From positions 248,001 to 312,000 of the forward strand of contig NZ_JAQSIO010000002.1 in assembly GCF_028649455.1 (NCBI RefSeq): a stretch of DNA of 64,000 nt, in the 5' to 3' direction. Origin of the DNA: Curvibacter microcysteis. Its GTDB lineage: Bacteria; Pseudomonadota; Gammaproteobacteria; Burkholderiales; Burkholderiaceae_C. The position numbers and the translations under genes were made by a program. The notes beneath the pieces are model-generated. The model was not told the DNA's origin and made no database searches. It was given only the letters and a program-made list of their open reading frames with translations. Positions 36,055 to 44,344 of this stretch are shown in pieces. Within the stretch, counting starts at the first letter, position 1; each line of letters begins with the position of its first letter.

Positions 36055-36390
36055 ATGAGAGCCTCTCCTCCTCAAGTGTCATGGCGTCCTCCAGTCCTAC
36101 GTGACTTGTTGGGGTCCATCTCGACTCTGCTGGTCACACCCCGAACTCGCACCGCTCCGGCTACCCAATCGATTACGACTCTGCTGGTCGATAGCACCTG
36201 CGTTGAGCGCAGGGTGTCTGGGTCGAAGTTGGTACTCAGTGCAGTGCGCGTGCTGCTGTGGATCGGGGTGATATCTGGCGTGATGGCGTTCATGGCAGTT
36301 CAAAAATTGAAGTTTGGTTGCCTGAACTTTGCTTTTTTTTGCCGTTTTGAACGAGACATGACGGTTCAAGAAGTTTGTGAGGTCTTGTGA
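36055..36390 (+). CDS. Possible small early protein, 111 aa
   Basis: The frame begins 1 base after the Cro stop and ends in a TGATG overlap with the next gene, which favours it being real. The protein has one hydrophobic segment (VRVLLWIGVISGVMAFMAV) and an internal repeat STLLV/TTLLV from a 14-base DNA repeat at 36122 and 36176. The last 90 bases are AT-rich and contain an inverted repeat (GTTCAAAA 36298-36305, TTTTGAAC 36345-36352), so this stretch may instead be a regulatory region. Confidence 0.4.
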   Translation: MRASPPQVSWRPPVLRDLLGSISTLLVTPRTRTAPATQSITTLLVDSTCVERRVSGSKLVLSAVRVLLWIGVISGVMAFMAVQKLKFGCLNFAFFCRFERDMTVQEVCEVL

Positions 36391-36809
36391 TGTCGGCTCA
36401 ATTCGAGTTTTCATCTCGCCCGCCCATGGATGCGGTCGACCCGGTGTTGATCGCTCGCCAGCCCACGATGACCAAGGCGCTTCAGTTGTGCCAGACCCTT
36501 AGCGGAATGGATGACAAGGCTTTTGTTGGGCCGGGCGGTGTTGTTAAGGACGCCGCCCAGTGGAGTCGAATCATGGGCTCCGGGCAGCACAACTTTCCCC
36601 AGGAGCAGCTCAATCGCTTCATGGACCAAGCCGGCAATGAGGCTCCCTTGTTGTGGCTTGTGCACAGCCGTGGCTATGACATGACGTCCCTGCGGAAGCT
36701 CGAAACGGAAACCGAACGGGCCCTGCGCATTGAGCGCGAGGAGTCGTCGCGGTTGCGTGAGAAGTTGGCTTATGCCGAATCGATTTTGCAGGGGAGGGCC
36801 ACTCGATGA
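36390..36809 (+). CDS. Early regulatory protein, possibly CII-like, 139 aa
   Basis: The protein starts MSAQFEFSSRPPMDAVDPVL and has a central HTH-like region (TKALQLCQTLSGMDDKAFVG), then NEAPLLWLVHSRGYDMTSLR and a C-terminal coiled coil (LETETERALRIEREESSRLR). This layout occurs in phage regulators next to the Cro gene in Burkholderiales phages; a CII-type role is inference. It is coupled by ATGA to the next gene. Confidence 0.65.
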   Translation: MSAQFEFSSRPPMDAVDPVLIARQPTMTKALQLCQTLSGMDDKAFVGPGGVVKDAAQWSRIMGSGQHNFPQEQLNRFMDQAGNEAPLLWLVHSRGYDMTSLRKLETETERALRIEREESSRLREKLAYAESILQGRATR

Positions 36810-37012
36810 GCCAGTTGATCAACTTGGGCGGCGGCCCACAGGAAGGCCCGCCTCACGATGAAGCGTCATTGGTGGCTCAACTCGGCCTTTTGAGAGCCGA
36901 GTGCAATGAGTTGCTAGCTCAGGGTTCAAAAGACGCGATCGGCCGCTACAGGGCCGCTTGTGAGGAGATGAGGTCTCTCATTTCTCAGCTTGCTTCTATC
37001 CGAAGGGACTGA
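36806..37012 (+). CDS. Small early protein, 68 aa
   Basis: No family was recognised. It has a Gly/Pro-rich start and a helical rest (SLVAQLGLLRAECNELLAQG, AACEEMRSLISQLASIR). It overlaps the upstream gene by 4 bases and is followed after 1 base by the HNH-like frame. Confidence 0.6.
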   Translation: MSQLINLGGGPQEGPPHDEASLVAQLGLLRAECNELLAQGSKDAIGRYRAACEEMRSLISQLASIRRD

Positions 37013-37013
37013 C

Positions 37014-37181
37014 ATGGCCCGCTCGCGAAACATCAAGCTTGTTGTTGATCACATTCTTACCCTTAAGGCAGGGGGCTTGAATGTTGTAGAAAACTTTCAA
37101 ACCGTCTGTGTAACTTGCAACAAGAAGAAGTTGCGAGAGGGCAGAACGGCGACTGTCGCTTATTTGGCGAGGTTGCCATGA
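37014..37181 (+). CDS. Mini HNH-like protein, 55 aa
   Basis: The sequence VVDHILTLKAGGLNVVENFQ followed by TVCVTCNKKKL matches the second half of an HNH nuclease (DHI ... GG ... N ... C-x2-C-N-x2-K). The first Cys pair and the N-terminal strand of a full HNH are missing. It may be a degenerate or very compact nuclease. It overlaps the replication gene by an ATGA. Confidence 0.55.
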   Translation: MARSRNIKLVVDHILTLKAGGLNVVENFQTVCVTCNKKKLREGRTATVAYLARLP

Positions 37182-38119
37182 GCAGGTATCGCAAAATCGA
37201 AGTTCGTACTTGGTCGGATGAAAAGTTTCGCACCTTGTCGGCAATGCCGCCATCTGGCCAGGGCCTTTGGTTCTTTCTCCTCACCGGACGCCATACAACC
37301 GCTATTCCCGGCCTGTTTCGTGCTGGTCGCGCAGGCATGGCCGAAGAGTTGAATTGGGATCAGGAAGCCTTTGACAAAGCCTTTCTTGAAGTCTCAACGC
37401 AAGGCATGGCGAAAGCCGATTTCAAAGCCAGGCTTGTATGGCTTCCGAAGGCTATCGAGCACAACAAGCCAGAGTCTCCAAATGTGGTGCGCGGCTGGAG
37501 GGTTGAGCTTGACCTTCTGCCTGAATGCGACTTGAAGCGAGAAGCCATCGAAGGCATTCGTCACTCGCTTGAAAACGTCGGTCCCTCCTATGTAGAGGCC
37601 TTTGACGAGATCATTTCTGGCAAGCAAAAGGCTTTGGCAAAGGCTTCGCCGAAGCCTTCAGAGAAGACTTCCCCTAATCAGGAACAGGAACAGGAACAGG
37701 AACAGGAGGATAAGAGAGAACCTGACGGTTCTTGTCCGGACGAAGGTCCGAACGCGGTCCCGAACTGCCCTTTTGACAATCTGATCGACCTGTACGAGGA
37801 AAAGCTGCCTGTACTTCCGACCATTCGGCGAAGCTTGTTCAAGACCGGCAAAGGTGGAACGGCGATGAAAGCTCGCTGGAAGTGGGTCCTGACAGCCCTT
37901 CATGAGCGCGGTGATCGTGTCGGACAGAGGTTGGCAACGACGGCAGAGGAGGGCGTTGTGTGGTTCGGCAAGTTCTTTGACTACGTTGCTGCGAGTGACT
38001 TTTTGACCGGGAAAAGTGGCAAGTTCAACGGCTGCACGCTGCAGTGGCTGATGACGGCTAGCAAATTCGAAGACGTGCTCAGCGGTAAGTTCCACGACCA
38101 GGTTCGGGAGGCTGCATGA
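37178..38119 (+). CDS. Phage replication initiator (O-like)
   Basis: This 313-residue protein starts at the ATG at 37178. The N-terminal half (YRKIEVRTWSDEKFRTLS ... GLWFFLLTGRHTT) resembles phage winged-helix initiator and replisome organiser proteins. A flexible linker with four Glu-Gln repeats comes from a GGAACA hexamer tandem at 37681. The C-terminal part is helical (LFKTGKGGTAMKARWKWVLT). The ATGA overlap with a DnaB helicase gene gives the classical initiator-helicase pair that recruits host replication. Confidence 0.75.
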   Translation: MSRYRKIEVRTWSDEKFRTLSAMPPSGQGLWFFLLTGRHTTAIPGLFRAGRAGMAEELNWDQEAFDKAFLEVSTQGMAKADFKARLVWLPKAIEHNKPESPNVVRGWRVELDLLPECDLKREAIEGIRHSLENVGPSYVEAFDEIISGKQKALAKASPKPSEKTSPNQEQEQEQEQEDKREPDGSCPDEGPNAVPNCPFDNLIDLYEEKLPVLPTIRRSLFKTGKGGTAMKARWKWVLTALHERGDRVGQRLATTAEEGVVWFGKFFDYVAASDFLTGKSGKFNGCTLQWLMTASKFEDVLSGKFHDQVREAA

Positions 38120-39477
38120 GCCGAGCACCCCGTCAGATCCCCGCAAGTCTTGAGTCTGAGGCTGGTTTGCTGGGTGGCTTGTTGCTGGACAACGAGGCAA
38201 TACAGCGTATTCCGGATCTCGACCCGGCTGCGTTCTACAGCAGCTTCCATCGTGAGGTCTACTCGACGATCCAATCTTTGGTCGTGGAAGGGCATCCCTA
38301 CGACACCGTTTCGGTCTATACGCGGATGTCGGAGAAGGGGGGGGCCGCTGACCTGGTGGCACTGAATGAGCTCGCTCAATACGTGCCGAGCTCGACCTCC
38401 ATCCGCCGTTATGCCGAGGTGGTGCAAGACCGGTACCGTTCGCGTCAATTGATGCAAGTCGCAGGCGAGATCGCTGACCTTGCAACGAGCACAGCGACAT
38501 CCGCTGAGCAAATCGACCGAGCGCAGATGCTTTTGGCAAAGATGGCCACCGTGAAATCACGGAGGGACCCGCAGCACATCGACGCGAGCATTGCTGAGTA
38601 CCTGGCTCTTTTGCAGGATCTCAGCGAAGGTCGAAACCCGGCGATTCCTACCGGCATCTCTGGCCTTGATGGTCTGTTGAACGGCGGTTTGCGACGCGGC
38701 GAGGTTCTCGTTCTAGGGGCCCGCCCTAAGCACGGAAAGACTGCACTCGCACTCGCCTTGGCTAGGAACATGGCCCGCAACTACAGCGTTCTGTTCCTCA
38801 GCCAGGAAATGGCAATCAGCCAACTGATGCACCGTCATACCGCCGCAATGGGCCCTTTTGACCTCGGTCGAATTTTAGCCGCTCGTCCCGAGGACAAAGA
38901 AATGTGGACGGCCGTATCTGATGCGGCACATCGCTTGGGGCAATTGAACATTCACCACGACGAGCAGGGTGCTCTGACCCTCATGGAGATTCGGCGCAAG
39001 GTCATGAAGGTCCGCCGCGAGCGAGGGCTGGATGTTTTGTTTGTGGACTTTCTCCAGTTGATGGCAGGCGCTGGGGACGAAAACCGAAATCGCGAGCTCG
39101 ACATCATCGTCAATGGAATCAAGGCGATGTCGATGGATCTGCAGATAGCGACCGTGGTCCTGAGCCAGATGAGTCGTAAAGCTGACGAGCATTACGGCCC
39201 CCCCTTGATGACTCACCTTCGGGACTCTGGAGCCATTGAGGCTGCGGCGGACCAGGTCGCTTTGCTATTTACCGATTGGAACCATCCCATGAGCAAGCGG
39301 ACTGACGAGTTCAAGGGGTACTCGCAGCTTGATTTGGTCGCGCATCGAAACGGGCCCCAGGGCGTGGTCCCTCTCCACTTCAATGCCAATTTCCAGCAGA
39401 TGCAGGACTGGAATCGCCCAATCCCAACCCACAAAGCCGTGCCGACCGAGAACAGACGTCGAGATGCCAACTTTTAG
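38116..39477 (+). CDS. Replicative DNA helicase, DnaB type
   Basis: This 453-residue helicase has the N-terminal DnaB domain (ASLESEAGLLGGLLLDNEAI) and the RecA-like core. The Walker A motif reads LGARPKHGKTALALALARN, Walker B is DVLFVDFLQLMAG, and GAIEAAADQVALLF with LDLVAHRNGPQG form the later motifs. It unwinds DNA at the prophage replication origin, working with the upstream initiator. It is a phage-sized relative of the host dnaB. Confidence 0.93.
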   Translation: MSRAPRQIPASLESEAGLLGGLLLDNEAIQRIPDLDPAAFYSSFHREVYSTIQSLVVEGHPYDTVSVYTRMSEKGGAADLVALNELAQYVPSSTSIRRYAEVVQDRYRSRQLMQVAGEIADLATSTATSAEQIDRAQMLLAKMATVKSRRDPQHIDASIAEYLALLQDLSEGRNPAIPTGISGLDGLLNGGLRRGEVLVLGARPKHGKTALALALARNMARNYSVLFLSQEMAISQLMHRHTAAMGPFDLGRILAARPEDKEMWTAVSDAAHRLGQLNIHHDEQGALTLMEIRRKVMKVRRERGLDVLFVDFLQLMAGAGDENRNRELDIIVNGIKAMSMDLQIATVVLSQMSRKADEHYGPPLMTHLRDSGAIEAAADQVALLFTDWNHPMSKRTDEFKGYSQLDLVAHRNGPQGVVPLHFNANFQQMQDWNRPIPTHKAVPTENRRRDANF

Positions 39478-39492
39478 TCCAAGGAGAACGCG

Positions 39493-39798
39493 ATGAACGA
39501 ACCTACAACTTTGAAGGCCAACGAGCCTATGCTTGATCAGCCATCTGCTGGATTCCGGGCTCACGTACTGCTCTGGAGCCAGAGCCAGTGCGCGTTGCAC
39601 ATCGAGCCAGTTAGCGAGATGTTGTCATCCAACAGGAGGGCTTACGCCGAAAACCGAACCATGGACTACGTGCCAATTTTCTTTGGTACGGATGAGAAGT
39701 GCCACGAGATTGGACGAGCGCTCAGGGGAACTATGTCCGACCGCCAACATGGCAAAGACAAGCCGGTTGGGATGGCTGACCTGGGATTGGAGGGCTGA
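39493..39798 (+). CDS. Unrecognised early prophage protein, 101 aa
   Basis: The ATG at 39493 is preceded by AAGGAG. No family was recognised; the middle contains AHVLLWSQSQCALHIEPVSE and the end VPIFFGTDEKCHEIGRALRG. It overlaps the next gene (TGATG). Confidence 0.65.
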   Translation: MNEPTTLKANEPMLDQPSAGFRAHVLLWSQSQCALHIEPVSEMLSSNRRAYAENRTMDYVPIFFGTDEKCHEIGRALRGTMSDRQHGKDKPVGMADLGLEG

Positions 39799-40370
39799 TG
39801 CACGAAGAGCCAATCTTCCAAGACGTTGGCCATGCGCTGCATGTCTCTTATTTGCTCGTGGGTCAACCCGCAACTCGCCCCAGCCCAACCGGTACGCTCA
39901 TTGACCGATTGGTGAAGGAGAACCATGTGTGGGATGGCATCCCGGCGCCACGCGCAAGCCGCTGCAATTTCCGAGGCCTGGACCCCTTGGAGGTGCGCGG
40001 CCAGTGTGCGCAAGTGGTGGGCATGGCTGAGCGCCTGCTGCACCCGGCTGAGCTGGCTGCAGTGCGGGCGATCTACGGCTGGCAGTTGGAGAAGTCCAAA
40101 GGCGTTCGTGGCATGGCCGACTACTGCCGGCCCATGCTGGGCGACCTGAGTGAGGACTGCTGCCTGTACCTGGGTTGGCATGTGTTTGGCACTCAGGAGC
40201 AGCGCAAGGGAATCAGCGTGGGGGCTATTGCGGACAAGTTTTGCCGCAGCACCCAGGCCCTGACCTACGCAGCCTCGCTGCTGCGAAAGAATGGCCAGGC
40301 GTACCACAAGCGGGCATGCGACTCTTTGTGGACTCGCTTTACTGAGGGTGGGCTGGTTCCTTCTTGCTGA
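39798..40370 (+). CDS. Possible late regulator (antiterminator Q-like position), 190 aa
   Basis: The protein contains an early TLIDRLVKENHVWDGIPAPR part and a C-terminal helix-turn-helix-like segment (GISVGAIADKFCRSTQALTY). It is the last gene before the late promoter and terminator at 40388-40493, the place normally taken by a Q-type late activator. That position is the main reason for the call; sequence alone does not prove it. Confidence 0.5.
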   Translation: MHEEPIFQDVGHALHVSYLLVGQPATRPSPTGTLIDRLVKENHVWDGIPAPRASRCNFRGLDPLEVRGQCAQVVGMAERLLHPAELAAVRAIYGWQLEKSKGVRGMADYCRPMLGDLSEDCCLYLGWHVFGTQEQRKGISVGAIADKFCRSTQALTYAASLLRKNGQAYHKRACDSLWTRFTEGGLVPSC

Positions 40371-40387
40371 CGCGAAACTTACAAAAC

Positions 40388-40417
40388 TTGCGCTGCTACC
40401 GAAAAGCATGGTAGATT
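40388..40417 (+). promoter_or_regulatory. Candidate late promoter
   Basis: TTGCGC (40388-40393) and TAGATT (40412-40417) are spaced by 18 bases. It is followed 45 bases later by a strong terminator, the same promoter-terminator layout as lambda pR'. Confidence 0.45.
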
Positions 40418-40462
40418 TATGCCAGTCTTGGAAAACTTGTATCTAAAACAGGTTCTCCACCA

Positions 40463-40494
40463 AAGCCCGCTCGGTTCGCCCTGCGGGCTTTTTG
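40463..40494 (+). terminator. Terminator before the late genes
   Basis: AAGCCCGC (40463-40470) pairs with GCGGGCTT (40483-40490) and is followed by T residues. Late transcription would need antitermination to pass it. The rest of 40371-40644 shows no gene. Confidence 0.75.
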
Positions 40495-40644
40495 CTTTTG
40501 GTCCCCACTCATGCCCGGAACCTGAACGGGCCGGCCGGGGGTAAACGGCCGGGGAATATCCGCCATGCGCGCCAATGGTCATCAGGGGCGGCGCGAACGG
40601 TTCTCCCTGCTGGCTGAGGCCAGTAAATCCGAAGGGTGACGAAC

Positions 40645-40986
40645 ATGAAGCCACGCATTGCCGCCGCACCGGTTCGCATCGGCATGGCCCAAGGGCGGCA
40701 GATCACACAAGCCCCCCGCATCTCCGCAACACCACGCCTGCGTGGCAGCGCCTGGATGAAGCGCCGCGCCATCTGGCTGCGTGCCCACCCGCTGTGCGTT
40801 CACTGCGAGGCTGAAGGCAAGACGGTCCGAGCTGATGAGGTCGATCACATCAAACCGCTGTGGGCTGGTGGTGTTGACTCTGAAGCGAACTACCAAGGCC
40901 TGTGCAAAGAGCACCACAAGGGCAAGACGGCGCTTGAGGCCAAGGACAGGGCAAAGGCTGGCGTGATCGGGGATCGCTGGGCGTAG
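40645..40986 (+). CDS. HNH endonuclease (packaging-associated)
   Basis: This 113-residue protein carries a full HNH motif: LCVHCEAEGKTVRADEVDHI followed by PLWAGGVDSEANYQGLCKEHH. HNH proteins directly upstream of the terminase genes assist cos cleavage in HK97-like phages. The ATG at 40645 has GAAGGG at a good distance; a GTG 9 bases earlier is possible. The next gene is the small terminase subunit. Confidence 0.88.
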   Translation: MKPRIAAAPVRIGMAQGRQITQAPRISATPRLRGSAWMKRRAIWLRAHPLCVHCEAEGKTVRADEVDHIKPLWAGGVDSEANYQGLCKEHHKGKTALEAKDRAKAGVIGDRWA

Positions 40987-41121
40987 GCCTTCCTGGTCCG
41001 GGCGTGAGGCGTCGGCTGGAGGACGGCAGGGGAGGGGGCGGTCAGATCTCTGGGTCGAAATTGGCTGGAAACCGCATGGTTCCGCACGCGCAGATTAAAT
41101 CCCCATTCAAAAGGTAATCAA

Positions 41122-41454
41122 ATGGCAGGCAAACCAGGTCGAAGCGGTGGCGCGCGGCCGGGGGCGGGCCGCAAGCCCAATGCGCCGGTCACCATCAAGG
41201 TCGAGGTTCCACCGTCTATCGAGACGCTGGCCCACACTGACCCGAAGGTATTTTTGCTGGCGCTGATGAATGACCTGCAGGCCGACGTGAAGCTGCGGGC
41301 TGACGCAGCCAAGGCCCTGATGCCCTTCATGCACACAAAGAAGGGCGAGGGCGGCAAGAAGGAGCAGGGCCAGGAAGCTGCCAAACGGGTGGCGAGCAAG
41401 TTCGCACCAGCCGCGCCGCCGAAGCTGGTGGCCGCTGGCGGTAAGAAGGTCTGA
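41122..41454 (+). CDS. Terminase small subunit
   Basis: This 110-residue protein starts AGKPGRSGGARPGAGRKPNA, a DNA-binding start common in small terminases, with a helical middle (VFLLALMNDLQADVKLRADA) and a basic Ala/Lys-rich tail. It recognises packaging DNA. The 135 bases before it could hold the cos site. Confidence 0.8.
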   Translation: MAGKPGRSGGARPGAGRKPNAPVTIKVEVPPSIETLAHTDPKVFLLALMNDLQADVKLRADAAKALMPFMHTKKGEGGKKEQGQEAAKRVASKFAPAAPPKLVAAGGKKV

Positions 41455-41456
41455 CG

Positions 41457-43127
41457 GTGAGTTGGTCGACAGCCTGCCCGGATTGGGCGGCCCGTCTGGT
41501 TGCAGGGAAGTCCATCATCCCGCCGCCGATCTTTGCCGACCAGGCCCAGCAGGCCCTGGCCATCTTCAAAGAGCTGAAGGTGGTGGACCTGCCTGGGAAG
41601 CCGACCTTTGGTGAGTGCAGTGAGCAGTGGGTTTTCGACTTTGTAGCCGCCATCTTTGGGGGCTATGACGGTGAGGCTGGTAAGCAGCTCATCCGTGAAT
41701 ACGGCCTGCTGATCTCGAAGAAAAACACGAAATCGACCATTGCGGCCGGCATCATGCTGACCGCTTTGATCCTGTGCTGGCGCGAAGAAGAGGAGCATCT
41801 GATCCTGGCGCCGACCAAGGAAGTGGCTGACAACAGCTACAAGCCGGCGGCCTCGATGATTCGCGCCGATGATGAACTCTCGGCCCTGTTCCACATCCAG
41901 GACCATGTGCGGACCATCACCCACAAGGTGAACCGCAACAGTCTGAAGGTGGTGGCCGCCGATACCGACACTGTGTCGGGTAAGAAGTCGGGCAAGGTGC
42001 TGGTCGATGAGCTTTGGCTGTTCGGCAAGCGGGCCAACGCTGAATCCATGTTCATGGAGGCCCTGGGCGGCCAGGTGTCCCGCGACGAAGGCTGGGTGAT
42101 TTACCTCACCACGCAGAGCGACGACCCGCCGGCCGGGGTGTTCAAGGAACGCTTGGGCTACTGGCGTGATGTGCGCGACGGCAAGATCCAGGACCTCAAA
42201 ACGCTGGGCGTCTTGTACGAGTTCCCGGACGACATGCTCAAGGCCAAGGCCTACGAGCTGCCGCAGAACTTCTACATCACGAACCCGAACATCGGCCGGT
42301 CTGTCAGCGCCGAATGGCTGGAAGACCAGCTTCGGAAGAACCGAGCCAAGACAGATGGCACGTTTCAGCAGTTCCTGGCCAAACACCTGAACGTCGAAAT
42401 TGGCCTGAACCTGCGCAGCGACCGCTGGGCCGGGGCTGATTTCTGGGCGGGCGCTGCGACCCAGGTTTTCAGCCTGGAAGAACTGCTGGCGCGCTGCGAG
42501 GTGGCCACCATTGGCGTCGATGGCGGCGGCCTGGACGACATGCTGGGCCTGGCCGTGATCGGGCGCGAGACTGGGACCGGCCGATGGCTTGCGTGGTGCC
42601 GGGCCTGGATCCATCCGATTGCCATGGAGCGCCGTAAGTCCGAGGCCCCTCGGTATCACGACTTCATCAAGGCCGGTGACCTGGTGCTGGTTGACCAGAT
42701 GGGCCAGGACCTGCTGCAGGTGGTGGCCATCGTCACCCAGGTCGCTGAATCTGGCCTGCTGGACAAAATTGGCGTTGACCGCGCTGGCCTGGGTGGGATC
42801 TACGACGCCCTGGTGGGCACCGAAGACGAGCCGGGGCCGGTGACGGCTGAGGACGTGGTGGGCATCCCCCAGGGTTGGCAGCTCAATGGCGCGATCAAGA
42901 CCGCAGAGCGCCGACTGGCTGAGAAGCGCCTGCAGCACGGCGGCAGCGCCCTGATGGCCTGGTGCGTTGGCAATGCAAAGGTGGTGGCGGTTGGTAATGC
43001 CATCTCCATCACGAAACAAGCGAGCGGGTTCGCAAAGATCGACCCGCTCATGGCCCTGTTCGATGCCGTCTACCTGATGGCGCTGAATCCCGCCAGCAAA
43101 GGCAAATCCTTCTGGGACACCGAGTGA
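41457..43127 (+). CDS. Terminase large subunit
   Basis: This 556-residue packaging motor starts at a GTG 3 bases after the small subunit stop. It has a Walker-A-like LLISKKNTKSTIAAGIM, a Walker B GKVLVDELWLFGKR, an ITTQSDD-type coupling motif (VIYLTTQSDDPPAGVF) and a C-terminal RNase-H-like nuclease with GVDGGGLDDMLGLAV and later Asp residues. It belongs to the HK97-type Terminase_1 family. It is coupled to the portal gene by a GTGA overlap. Confidence 0.94.
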   Translation: MSWSTACPDWAARLVAGKSIIPPPIFADQAQQALAIFKELKVVDLPGKPTFGECSEQWVFDFVAAIFGGYDGEAGKQLIREYGLLISKKNTKSTIAAGIMLTALILCWREEEEHLILAPTKEVADNSYKPAASMIRADDELSALFHIQDHVRTITHKVNRNSLKVVAADTDTVSGKKSGKVLVDELWLFGKRANAESMFMEALGGQVSRDEGWVIYLTTQSDDPPAGVFKERLGYWRDVRDGKIQDLKTLGVLYEFPDDMLKAKAYELPQNFYITNPNIGRSVSAEWLEDQLRKNRAKTDGTFQQFLAKHLNVEIGLNLRSDRWAGADFWAGAATQVFSLEELLARCEVATIGVDGGGLDDMLGLAVIGRETGTGRWLAWCRAWIHPIAMERRKSEAPRYHDFIKAGDLVLVDQMGQDLLQVVAIVTQVAESGLLDKIGVDRAGLGGIYDALVGTEDEPGPVTAEDVVGIPQGWQLNGAIKTAERRLAEKRLQHGGSALMAWCVGNAKVVAVGNAISITKQASGFAKIDPLMALFDAVYLMALNPASKGKSFWDTE

Positions 43128-44344
43128 AATTCTTCGACCGACTTCTTGGGCGCAAGGCCGCCCAGCTCACCTACGACCAGGTGGCCGACCTGATCGATGG
43201 CGTGGGTGGCGGCGTGGTCGCCGGGGTCACGGTCACGGAAAAGACCGCGCTGCAGGTGTCCACGGTGCTGTCCTGCGTGAAGGTCATCGCTGATGGCTGC
43301 GCCACGCCGCGGCTGAACGTCTTCCGGGAAAAGACAGACGGCACCCGCGAGAAGGCCACCAACATTCCCGAGTTCCGCCTGCTCAGCCGCCGCCCGAACG
43401 AGTGGCAGACCAGCTTCGAGTGGCGCCGGATGATGACCGCCCATGCGGTGCTGACCGGTGCAGGCCTGTCCATCAAGGTCCGTGGCGCCAATAACCGGGT
43501 GCAGGAGTTGATCCCTGTGGAGCCTGGCCGCTGGGACGTGCGGCATGTGTCGCGCTATGAGCTGCTGTACCGCTGCTGGGATGAATTCGGCCTGATCGGC
43601 GAGTTCAAACCTGATGACGTTTTCCTGATCAACGGGCTGCAATGGGAGTGGACCAAGCACTTGGACGCGGTGAAGCTGGCGCGCTCGGCCGTGGGCCTGG
43701 CGCTGGCCACCGAGCGCAGCCAGGCCTCGATGCACGCGAACGGCTTGCGATCTAGCGGGACCTACAGCGTCGAGGGCACGCTGACGCCTCAGCAGCAAGA
43801 GCGCATGAGCGCTTGGCTGGCGCGCAAGACCGGCCCCGACAAGGCTGGCATCCCGCTGGTGCTGGACCGGGCCGCCAAGTGGTTCCCGACCGCCATGACG
43901 GGGGTGGATGCGCAGCACATCGAGACCCGTCGCACCCAGGTGGAAGAGATCTGCCGTTGCTACGGCGTGTTTCCCATCATGGTGGGCCACTCTGACAAGA
44001 CCAGCACGTTCGCCAGCTCGGAGGCCTTCTTTGCTGCCCACCTGATCCACACGCTCGCGCCCTGGCACGTTGCCTGGAACCAGCGCATGGACGAAACCTT
44101 GCTCGATGGGGCGGGCCCGCTGTTCACCGAGTTTGACACCCGATACATGCGTGCCGGCTCCATCAAAGACCGGGCTGTTTATGCCCGAACCATGATCGAA
44201 ATGGGCCTGATGAGCCCCAATGAATACCGCGACGAAGAGGGCTGGGACCCGCGTCCTGGTGGTGATGAATACCTCAAGCCGATGAACATGAGCAGCGGCA
44301 GCAACCAAGGGGGCAGCAATGCGAACCAAAACCAAGGCGCCTGA
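43124..44344 (+). CDS. HK97-family portal protein
   Basis: This 406-residue protein forms the dodecameric ring for DNA entry. It shows the portal features ALQVSTVLSCVKVIADGCAT near residue 45, PNEWQTSFEWRRMMTAHAVL, and HANGLRSSGTYSVEGTLTP. Its GTG start overlaps the terminase stop, and its end overlaps the protease start by 26 bases. Size and position match the family. Confidence 0.94.
   Translation: MKFFDRLLGRKAAQLTYDQVADLIDGVGGGVVAGVTVTEKTALQVSTVLSCVKVIADGCATPRLNVFREKTDGTREKATNIPEFRLLSRRPNEWQTSFEWRRMMTAHAVLTGAGLSIKVRGANNRVQELIPVEPGRWDVRHVSRYELLYRCWDEFGLIGEFKPDDVFLINGLQWEWTKHLDAVKLARSAVGLALATERSQASMHANGLRSSGTYSVEGTLTPQQQERMSAWLARKTGPDKAGIPLVLDRAAKWFPTAMTGVDAQHIETRRTQVEEICRCYGVFPIMVGHSDKTSTFASSEAFFAAHLIHTLAPWHVAWNQRMDETLLDGAGPLFTEFDTRYMRAGSIKDRAVYARTMIEMGLMSPNEYRDEEGWDPRPGGDEYLKPMNMSSGSNQGGSNANQNQGA

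Noticed and set aside
37679-37710. GGAACA hexamer repeat in the replication initiator gene as a phase-variable tract
   Set aside because: The unit is six bases, so copy changes keep the frame and would only alter a Glu-Gln linker.
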